A stretch of 29,733 bases of DNA from Giesbergeria sp. (GTDB lineage: Bacteria > Pseudomonadota > Gammaproteobacteria > Burkholderiales > Burkholderiaceae_C). This document shows positions 23,860 to 29,733 of this stretch, piece after piece. Under the pieces are notes generated by a model, which saw only the letters and a list, made by a program, of their open reading frames with translations, ran no database searches and had not been told where the DNA came from. The stretch's first letter is position 1. The number at the start of each line of letters is the position of its first letter. The DNA is taken from the NCBI GenBank assembly GCA_030690515.1, contig JAUYGP010000262.1:1-29733 (forward strand), read 5' to 3'. The position numbers were made by a program, and so were the translations under genes.

Positions 23860-24020
23860 GCCATCACGGAAGGGGGCGCATGCGAAGAGGCACTATCTGG
23901 GTTCATGGCTTGCGCCATCTGGCGATTTGGATGCTGCCAATTTCACGGGCAGCCTTGTTGCAGTCGCAGCAGCAAGGTCAACCGGTCAACTGGCGACGCC
24001 TGAAAACCGTCGTGTTCATA
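23860..24020 (+). pseudogene. hicB antitoxin relic
   Basis: Bases 23860-23896 match 24577-24613 inside the intact hicB gene at 32 of 37 positions and encode AITEGGACEEAL against AITEGGTREEAL. Bases 23988-24020 match 24935-24967, just downstream of the intact hicB, at 29 of 33 positions. The order is kept but the spacing is much shorter (about 128 against 358 bases), so most of the gene body is deleted. There is no matching hicA before it. It is a decayed second copy of the module. Confidence 0.65.
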
Positions 24021-24190
24021 AAACTGTTCCTGCTTTACACAAGCTGAACAGCTATTACAGGCGTCTTATGGTGTCGTTATTTATGTATCAATCAGTTAGT
24101 CTTGTTGCCCTAGATCGATCAAATAGTGCGTTCGCCATGGGTTTCGAAAAATCTCTTCTCAGGCCAACTCGGCATGGACTCAAAAAACCA

Positions 24191-24240
24191 ATGCGGCAGG
24201 CCCACAAAAATGAACATGCGGCATGACCCACAAAAAACAC
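24191..24240 (+). repeat. Two-unit tandem repeat upstream of hicA
   Basis: ATGCGGCAGGCCCACAAAAA (24191-24210) recurs as ATGCGGCATGACCCACAAAA from 24216, giving two units of 25 bases with one extra base in the second. It lies about 75 bases before hicA in otherwise gene-free sequence (24021-24313). A regulatory role is possible but unproven. Confidence 0.5.
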
Positions 24241-24276
24241 ATCGCCAAATCTAACATAGACGATGCCACGTGAATG

Positions 24277-24304
24277 ATGACAAATATATTTTTTAAAGTA
24301 TAAA
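24277..24304 (+). promoter_or_regulatory. hicAB promoter, short or no leader
   Basis: ATGACA (24277-24282) and TATAAA (24299-24304) are separated by 16 bases in an AT-rich stretch. Transcription would start near 24311, only about three bases before the hicA ATG at 24314, and no Shine-Dalgarno is visible. The hicA message may therefore be leaderless. Confidence 0.5.
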
Positions 24305-24313
24305 ATTGTCTCC

Positions 24314-24499
24314 ATGAACGGCAAACAAATCATCAAACTATTGCTTACCCAGGGGTTTGTCGAGCTACGGGTAACCGGCAGCCATCACATTCTTGGCAAC
24401 GGTACGTGTAAAGTGACTGTGCCAGTGCATGGCACAGCCGATGTCAAACTGGGTACGTTGAAAAGTATTGAAAAACAGTCAGGAGTGAAACTCAAATGA
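24314..24499 (+). CDS. hicA: HicA-family toxin (mRNA interferase)
   Basis: This 61-residue protein has the dsRNA-binding-like HicA fold. KQIIKLLLTQGFVELRVTGSHHIL contains the catalytic His in the GSHH motif, and VTVPVHGTADVKLGTLKSIEKQSG is the conserved second half. HicA cleaves mRNA independently of ribosomes. The gene overlaps hicB by four bases (ATGA), and the toxin comes first as usual. The frame is complete, and the catalytic residue and lysines are kept, so the toxin is probably functional. Confidence 0.92.
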   Translation: MNGKQIIKLLLTQGFVELRVTGSHHILGNGTCKVTVPVHGTADVKLGTLKSIEKQSGVKLK

Positions 24500-24918
24500 G
24501 CATCGTTCGTTATGCCGCTGTGCTGGCACCACAAGCAGAAGGCGGATTTACCGTTACTTTTCCAGACTTACCCGAGGCCATCACTGAAGGGGGCACGCGC
24601 GAAGAGGCGCTATTTCACGCCGCTGATGTGTTGACCCTTTGTCTGGAAGAACGCATTGAGTCTGGCGATGCGCTGCCCACGGCTGGCCCCATCGAAGGTG
24701 GCGAGTGGGTAGCGCCGTCTGCCGCCATCCAGGCAGCCATGGCCGTGCGCACTGCGCGACAGGCGCAAGGGCACACATTGGCAGAGCTGGCCCGAGCACT
24801 GGGCACATCGTGGGCGGCCGCCCAAAAACTGGAGAGCCCACGCGCCAACCCAACGCTCAAACAACTCGAACGCACGGCGTCTGCGCTTGGCAAGCGCCTT
24901 GTCGTTGGCATGGAATGA
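24496..24918 (+). CDS. hicB: HicB-family antitoxin with C-terminal HTH
   Basis: This 140-residue protein neutralises HicA and probably represses the operon. The N-terminal partial RNase-H-like domain shows RYAAVLAPQAEGGFTVTFPD, LPEAITEGGTREEAL and the CLEERIESGDALP motif. The C-terminal helix-turn-helix (about 85-135) has HTLAELARALGTSWAAAQKLES and NPTLKQLERTASALG. Length is typical of the HTH-type HicB. It is translationally coupled to hicA. A decayed copy of this gene and its downstream sequence lies about 720-950 bases upstream. Confidence 0.92.
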   Translation: MSIVRYAAVLAPQAEGGFTVTFPDLPEAITEGGTREEALFHAADVLTLCLEERIESGDALPTAGPIEGGEWVAPSAAIQAAMAVRTARQAQGHTLAELARALGTSWAAAQKLESPRANPTLKQLERTASALGKRLVVGME

Positions 24919-25006
24919 GCCCAGGCATCGCCACAACTGGCGATGCCTGAAAACCGGTGTGTTCGTATCGCCGTTATCAAGCAGTGGCTCTACCAAACCC
25001 CCTGAA

Positions 25007-26299
25007 TCACACAGCCACCAGAATAGCCCGGAAGTCGTTGACGTTGGTCAGTGTGGGGCCGGTCAGCACCGAGTCGCCCAGCTTTTGGAAAAAGCTGTGG
25101 GCGTCGTTATGGTCCAGGAAACTGCGCGGATTCATGCCCCCTGCCCAGGCCCGAGCCAGACTGTCTGGGGTGAGCATGGCACCGGCAATTTCTTCAATGC
25201 CGTCGACGCCGTCGGTATCACCGGCCAGCGCGTACACGCCGTCCAAGTCACCCAGCGCCACAGCCAAGGCTAACAAGAATTCGACATTGCGCCCACCCCG
25301 GCCAGTGCCTTGCGGGTCGCGGATCGTCACCGTGGTTTCTCCGCCGCTGAGCAGCACACAAGGCGGCTGGAACGGCTGACCGTGCTGCGCCACCTGGCGC
25401 GTAATGCCGGCCAGCACCTTGGCCACGTCGCGTGCTTCACCCTCCAGGCTGTCGCCAAGAATGTAGGGCGTGATGCCCGCCGCGCGGGCCACTTGGGCAG
25501 CCGCCTCCAGCGCGATTTGCGGTGCCGTGATCATGCGAATCTGGCTACCTGTCAAACGTGCGTCACCGGGTTTGACGGTTTCACCCTGGCCGCTCTCCAG
25601 TAGCGCACGCACCGGTGCAGGGAGGTCAATGCGGTAGCGCGCAATGATGTCCAGCGCCTCCAAGCAGCTGGTGCTGTCGGCCACGGTGGGGCCCGAGGCA
25701 ATGTCCATGGGGGAATCGCCCGGCACGTCGGAGATCAGCAACGTGAGCAAAGTCGCCGGATGGCACAGCGCGCCCAGGCGACCGCCCTTCAGGCTGGAGA
25801 GGTGCCGGCGCACGCAGTTCATTTCGGAAATGGTGGCGCCACTGGCCAGCAACGCGGTGTTCACCGCCTGTTTGTCGGCCAGCGTCAGCCCCTCGCCCGG
25901 CGCTACCAACAGCGAGGAACCGCCACCGGAGATCAGCGCAATCACCAGGTCATCTGCCGTCAAACCGGTCACCAGCGCAGCCATGCGCTGTGAGGCCGCC
26001 AGGCCGGCGGCGTCGGGCACCGGGTGCGACGCCTGCACGATCTCGATGCGCTGACAGGGCTGCTGGTAGCCGTAGCGCGTCACCACCAGGCCTTCGAGCG
26101 GGCCCGGCCAATGGGCTTCGAGCGCCAGCGCCATGGCCGCCGACGCCTTGCCGGCGCCGATGACGATGGTGCGACCTTTGGGGGGCGCTGGCAAATGCGG
26201 CGGCAGGCACAACGCAGGCTGGGCCGCCGCCACGGCTGCATCGAACAGGCTGCGCAACAAGGCGTGGGGGTCAAAAGTGGTGGCGTTGGGATCGGTCAT
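25007..26299 (-). CDS. ttuD: Glycerate 2-kinase (MOFRL family, TtuD/GckA type)
   Basis: This 430-residue protein phosphorylates D-glycerate to 2-phosphoglycerate; older names include hydroxypyruvate reductase TtuD. An N-terminal domain shows TIVIGAGKASAAMALALE, ASHPVPDAAG, ALISGGGSSLL and MNCVRRHLSSLKGGRL. The C-terminal MOFRL domain shows LLSGGETTVTIR, GRGGRNVEFLLA and ALAGDTDGVDGIEE. Length is typical. ATG 26299 is preferred over a TTG two codons upstream. It ends next to hicAB and starts after uxaA on the same strand (71-base gap). In this setting it would handle glycerate made from sugar-acid breakdown via tartronate semialdehyde. The symbol is by family; gckA is an equally common name. 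Confidence 0.88.
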   Translation of the reverse strand: MTDPNATTFDPHALLRSLFDAAVAAAQPALCLPPHLPAPPKGRTIVIGAGKASAAMALALEAHWPGPLEGLVVTRYGYQQPCQRIEIVQASHPVPDAAGLAASQRMAALVTGLTADDLVIALISGGGSSLLVAPGEGLTLADKQAVNTALLASGATISEMNCVRRHLSSLKGGRLGALCHPATLLTLLISDVPGDSPMDIASGPTVADSTSCLEALDIIARYRIDLPAPVRALLESGQGETVKPGDARLTGSQIRMITAPQIALEAAAQVARAAGITPYILGDSLEGEARDVAKVLAGITRQVAQHGQPFQPPCVLLSGGETTVTIRDPQGTGRGGRNVEFLLALAVALGDLDGVYALAGDTDGVDGIEEIAGAMLTPDSLARAWAGGMNPRSFLDHNDAHSFFQKLGDSVLTGPTLTNVNDFRAILVAV

Positions 26300-26370
26300 G
26301 AGCAATTCTCAAAAAAAGCAGATGGCCGGATTGTGCGATGAACTGGCGACAACCACGCCGGCCCGGGTGT

Positions 26371-27885
26371 TCACATCACCGCACCCACTTGCCAGGGTAG
26401 AAACTCGTCGTTGCCATAGCCCAGGACTTCGCTACGGACCTTGTCGCCAGAGGCGTGGCGGATGATGGCGTCGAAGATGCGCTGGCTGATCACTGGCATG
26501 GCCGTGCCGGTGATCAGGTCGCCACAGTTCACGTCCATGTCGTCACCCATGCGCTCAAACAAGGCGTTGTTGGTGGCCAGCTTGATGGTGGGTACACCGG
26601 CACAACCGAAGGCCGAACCACGACCGGTGGTAAAACAAATGATCTGGGCACCACCGGCTGCTTGGCCCGTGGCCGACACCGGGTCGTATCCTGGCGTGTC
26701 CATGTAGACAAAGCCTTTGGCATCCACCTGCTCGGCATACAGATAGACCCCGTTGAGGGTGCTGGTACCGCCTTTGGCCACGGCGCCCAGCGATTTCTCC
26801 AGGATGGTGGTCAAGCCGCCCGCCTTGTTGCCCACCGAGGGGTTGTTGTCCATCTGATTGCCGTTGCGCATGGTGTAGTCCTTCCACCACGCGATGCGTC
26901 CTATCAGCTTGTGCGCAATGTCCGCGCTGGCCGCACGGCGTGTCAGCAGGTGTTCGGCACCGTATATCTCTGGCGTTTCTGACAGGATGCTGGTGCCACC
27001 CTGCGCCACCAGCAGGTCGGACGCACCGCCCAGTGCCGGGTTGGCGGTGATGCCGGAATAACCATCCGAGCCGCCGCAGTTCAAGCCCACAATCAGCTCG
27101 CTGACCGGTGTCGGCGTGCGCTGGTAGGCGTTGGCACGCGCCAGCATGGCGGTGATCTGTGCAATGCCTTTTTTGATCGCCGCAGTGGTGCCGCCTTCGG
27201 CTTGCATCACCACCTGTTGCAACATGCCGGGCTCGTGGGCGCCAACCATCTCAACCAAAGGCGCAATCTGGTTTTGCTCGCAGCCCAGCCCGACAAACAA
27301 CACGCCGGCAAAGTTCGGGTGCCTGGCATAACCGATCAGGGTGCGGCGCAAAATGTCCATGCCTTCACTGACCACACCCATACCACAGCCTAGCGGGTGC
27401 GGCAAGGCAATGACACCGTCGATGTTGGGAAAGGCCGCCAACCGTTCCGGGTTGAAATGCCTGGCGATGGCGCGCACCACAGTGGCCGAGCAGTTCACCG
27501 AGGCCATGACGGCAATGTAGTTACGCGTACCGACCCGGCCGTTGGGGCGCTGGTAGCCCATGAAGGTGGCCGGGTGTGCCACCTTGGGTAGGTCGCGAAT
27601 ACATTCACCAATTCCGTAGTCACGCTCGAACTCACCCATGCCCAGGTTGTGCGAATGGACATGTTGACCTGTGCAGATGTCGGTTTTGGCGAAGCCGATG
27701 ATCTGGTTGTAGCGGCGCACCGGCGCACCCGCTTTGATGTCGTGCGCTGCCAGTTTGTGGCCTGGTGGAATCAGATCACGCACCACCCATTGCTCAGAGG
27801 CGAGCGCCGTGCCGGGCAACAGCTGCTGGGTGGCGATCAGCACGTCGTCGTGGGTGTGCAGGCGGATCACGGATGATGGTGTCAT
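26371..27885 (-). CDS. uxaA: Altronate dehydratase
   Basis: This 504-residue protein dehydrates D-altronate to 2-keto-3-deoxygluconate in the galacturonate branch. An N-terminal SAF domain (about 1-80; VIRLHTHDDVLIATQQLLPG, GHKLAAHDIKAG) precedes the UxaA/GarD catalytic region with FMGYQRPNGRVGTRNY, ALPHPLGCGMG, VGLGCEQNQ, GLNCGGSDGYSGITANPALG and FTTGRGSAFGC. The conserved Cys residues and metal-ligand His (VHSHNLGMGEF) are present. Length is close to E. coli UxaA (495). I start it at ATG 27885; an upstream extension of 21 Pro-rich codons is unlike the family. It is divergent from uxaC, and the shared 270-base region probably holds a common control site. GarD is a paralogue, but uxaC next door favours UxaA. 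Confidence 0.9.
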   Translation of the reverse strand: MTPSSVIRLHTHDDVLIATQQLLPGTALASEQWVVRDLIPPGHKLAAHDIKAGAPVRRYNQIIGFAKTDICTGQHVHSHNLGMGEFERDYGIGECIRDLPKVAHPATFMGYQRPNGRVGTRNYIAVMASVNCSATVVRAIARHFNPERLAAFPNIDGVIALPHPLGCGMGVVSEGMDILRRTLIGYARHPNFAGVLFVGLGCEQNQIAPLVEMVGAHEPGMLQQVVMQAEGGTTAAIKKGIAQITAMLARANAYQRTPTPVSELIVGLNCGGSDGYSGITANPALGGASDLLVAQGGTSILSETPEIYGAEHLLTRRAASADIAHKLIGRIAWWKDYTMRNGNQMDNNPSVGNKAGGLTTILEKSLGAVAKGGTSTLNGVYLYAEQVDAKGFVYMDTPGYDPVSATGQAAGGAQIICFTTGRGSAFGCAGVPTIKLATNNALFERMGDDMDVNCGDLITGTAMPVISQRIFDAIIRHASGDKVRSEVLGYGNDEFLPWQVGAVM

Positions 27886-27972
27886 ATTTTTCTTCGGCAA
27901 TGGGGGTGGCCCGGACGGACCCGGGTCAGGGAAACCAATATACGACAAAATTTCTTTTCTTAGAATATTTTT

Positions 27973-28052
27973 TGAAACATAATTCCAATTATATAAACCA
28001 GAAATGAAACAGGGATTTGACGGGTCTCCATTCTAAACAAAACAGTGTTTCA
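27973..28052. promoter_or_regulatory. uxaA/uxaC control region with TGAAACA half-sites
   Basis: TGAAACA occurs at 27973-27979 and 28005-28011, and its complement TGTTTCA at 28046-28052. These halves match the KdgR-type (IclR family) uronate operator, consensus AATGAAACANTGTTTCATT. On the minus strand TATAAT (27993-27988) is a likely -10 for uxaA. For uxaC, TTGCTT (28055-28060) and TAGTGT (28077-28082), 16 bases apart, are weaker candidates. The two inner halves are further apart than in a classical site. Confidence 0.4.
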
Positions 28053-28155
28053 CTTTGCTTGAATTCCTGTTCTATTTAGTGTAGAGTCCCCGCCTATCAA
28101 CAACAACTGCAAGCAACCGGGCTCACAGTTTTTCAGAACAGACGGAGCAATACCC

Positions 28156-29577
28156 ATGAAGCCCTTTATGAACGCCGACTTTCTCCTGCCAGACGACTGC
28201 GCCAGGCGGCTGTTCCACGAGTACGCGGCCCCGATGCCTATCATTGACTACCACTGTCATCTGCCACCAGCCGACATCGCCAGCAACGCCGGTTTCAAGA
28301 ACATTGCCCACGCCTGGCTGGGGGGTGACCACTACAAGTGGCGCGCCATGCGCTCCAACGGCGTACCCGAGGCCGACATCACCGGCCGAGAACCCGACTT
28401 CCAAACTTTTCTGGCCTGGGCCAGAACCGTACCGCGCCTGGTGGGCAACCCGCTGTACCACTGGACACACCTGGAGTTGCAGCGCTACTTTGGCATTCAT
28501 GACGCCCTGTCGGAAAAAACCGCCCCCGCCATCTGGGAGGCTTGCAACGCCCAGATCACTCAGCCAGAATTCGGCGCCCGCTCCCTGCTGATGCGCATGA
28601 AAGTGCGCGCTGTTGGCACCACCGACGACCCGGCTGACGCGCTGCAGCACCATATCGCCTACGCGGACAAGCGTCAACCGGATGAACCCATGATGGTGCC
28701 CAGCTTCCGCCCCGACCGCGCGCTGGCCACCGACGACCTGGCCGTCTGGCAGGCTTACATCAACAAACTGGGTGCCAGCGCCGATGTGGCGATTGGCTCC
28801 TACCAGTCCCTGATTGCGGCGCTGGATACCCGCCACGCCGTGTTTCACAGCCTGGGCTGCCGCGCGTCGGATCACGGGCTGAGCGTGCCTTTTGCCAGCT
28901 TCTCCACGCCGCAGGCGCTGGAAGCCATTTTTGCCAAATTGCTAAGCGGCACCGTTTTGAGCGCCAGCGAGGCTGATGCCTACAAGACCGCGGTGCTGCT
29001 GGATGTGGGTCGCATGAACGCCCGGCGTGGCTGGGCCATGCAGTTGCACATGGCCGCTGTGCGCAACCTCAACTCGGCCATGTTTGCCAAACTCGGCCCC
29101 GACACCGGGTATGACGCTGCCAATGACGAGCCGATTGCCAGCAAATTGGCCACCTTCATGAACGCGCTGCAAAGCGAGAGCATGCTGCCCAAAACTATTC
29201 TGTATTCGCTCAACCCGAACGACCTGGAAGTGCTGGGTACGGTGATGGGCTGTTTCCAGGACGGCTCCAGCCCCGGCAAGATCCAGATGGGTTCGGCCTG
29301 GTGGTTCAACGACCACGTTGACGGCATGCGTCAGCAAATGCTGAGTCTGGGCAACCTTGGGCTACTGTCACGTTTTGTCGGCATGCTGACCGACTCGCGC
29401 AGCTTTTTGTCATTTCCACGGCATGAGTATTTCCGCCGGGTGTTGTGCGCGCTGGTGGGCGGCTGGATGGAAAACGGTGAAATTCCGCCTGACTTTGACA
29501 CCTTTGGCGGCATGGTGCAGGACATCAGCTACCGCAATGCCAAAAACTACTTCGCCATTCCCGGCGTGACCGACTGA
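28156..29577 (+). CDS. uxaC: Uronate (glucuronate/galacturonate) isomerase
   Basis: This 473-residue amidohydrolase-superfamily enzyme interconverts D-glucuronate with D-fructuronate and D-galacturonate with D-tagaturonate. The metal-binding HxH (His33, His35) lies in IIDYHCHLPPADIA. Further family motifs are WLGGDHYKWRAMRSNG, WTHLELQRYFGI, TTDDPADALQHH, SFRPDRA, WAMQLHMAAVRN and SAWWFNDHVDGMRQQM. Length equals E. coli UxaC (470). The start ATG 28156 is preceded by GGAG at 28144-28147, five nucleotides plus spacer. It starts a plus-strand operon with the uxuB-like gene 16 bases downstream. It is the entry point for both hexuronates. Confidence 0.95.
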   Translation: MKPFMNADFLLPDDCARRLFHEYAAPMPIIDYHCHLPPADIASNAGFKNIAHAWLGGDHYKWRAMRSNGVPEADITGREPDFQTFLAWARTVPRLVGNPLYHWTHLELQRYFGIHDALSEKTAPAIWEACNAQITQPEFGARSLLMRMKVRAVGTTDDPADALQHHIAYADKRQPDEPMMVPSFRPDRALATDDLAVWQAYINKLGASADVAIGSYQSLIAALDTRHAVFHSLGCRASDHGLSVPFASFSTPQALEAIFAKLLSGTVLSASEADAYKTAVLLDVGRMNARRGWAMQLHMAAVRNLNSAMFAKLGPDTGYDAANDEPIASKLATFMNALQSESMLPKTILYSLNPNDLEVLGTVMGCFQDGSSPGKIQMGSAWWFNDHVDGMRQQMLSLGNLGLLSRFVGMLTDSRSFLSFPRHEYFRRVLCALVGGWMENGEIPPDFDTFGGMVQDISYRNAKNYFAIPGVTD

Positions 29578-29593
29578 GACCAAGGCGCTCAGC

Positions 29594-29733
29594 ATGCAAC
29601 TCTGCAATCAAAATCTGAATCAAGTGCCTGCCACGGTGCAACGGCCCCGCTATGACCGCAGCCAGGTGGTCGGGGCCATTGTTCACCTGGGGGTAGGGGC
29701 GTTCCACCGCGCCCACCAGGCGGTCATGACCGA
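29594..29733 (+). CDS. uxuB: Mannitol dehydrogenase-family reductase, 5' end (likely UxuB)
   Basis: The gene runs off the window after 46 codons. The N-terminal NAD-binding motif VHLGVGAFHRAHQA marks the polyol-specific long-chain dehydrogenase family, which includes fructuronate reductase UxuB, tagaturonate reductase UxaB and mannitol dehydrogenase. GAFHRAHQA is the UxuB/mannitol type. Its position 16 bases after uxaC favours UxuB, which would make the D-mannonate used by ManD. ATG 29594 follows AAGG at 29582-29585. Specificity cannot be settled from this fragment. Confidence 0.75.
   Translation, partial: MQLCNQNLNQVPATVQRPRYDRSQVVGAIVHLGVGAFHRAHQAVMT

Overview
The window looks like a chromosomal segment of a betaproteobacterium, most likely Comamonadaceae (Rhodoferax/Polaromonas/Variovorax type). 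The reasons are GC-rich coding sequence, the protein families present (TRAP-type uptake, MmsA, OYE-type reductase, PBP1A-like protein, MOFRL glycerate kinase) and frequent TTG starts. This placement is inferred from family resemblance only; there is no rRNA, tRNA or other marker in the window.

Left arm (1 to about 6230) is an accessory island. It opens with nested inverted repeats (9-136) that resemble a recombination or attachment site. Next come an intact HigB/HigA-type toxin-antitoxin pair and the 3' remnant of a larger gene. A two-gene operon on the minus strand encodes a large MauJ-like protein with an RX4H (HEPN-like) motif and a trypsin-like serine protease. A minus-strand gene for a DUF6602-like, nuclease-fold protein with an altered catalytic motif follows, with an IS200-type insertion sequence sitting directly upstream of it. 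Several intergenic stretches carry short hairpins and no recognisable gene.

The middle (6235-16017) is metabolic. A LysR regulator is divergent from mmsA, with a perfect palindrome between them. A hexuronate catabolic cluster follows. On the minus strand lie the TRAP genes dctM and dctQ and a dctP pseudogene with three lesions. On the plus strand lie gntR, manD, rspB and kdgK. Two identical 12-bp operator-like sequences lie 105 bp apart in the divergent region. The encoded route is D-mannonate to 2-keto-3-deoxygluconate (ManD) to KDPG (KdgK).

From 16113 to 23367 there are mostly housekeeping genes: rhodanese, hexose-6-phosphate mutarotase, OYE-type flavin reductase, PBP1A-like protein, glutaredoxin and a 5'-nucleotidase lipoprotein. 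Next to them (23420-24918) is a toxin-antitoxin graveyard: relics of a PrlF-YhaV pair, a relic of hicB, and then an intact hicAB operon.

The right end (25007-29733) is a second hexuronate block: a glycerate 2-kinase, uxaA (altronate dehydratase), divergent uxaC (uronate isomerase) and the start of a uxuB-like reductase that runs off the window. Together with manD and kdgK, the window covers the steps from D-glucuronate and D-galacturonate to KDPG, except that the tagaturonate reductase step is not seen. The loss of dctP raises the question of how the substrate enters the cell.
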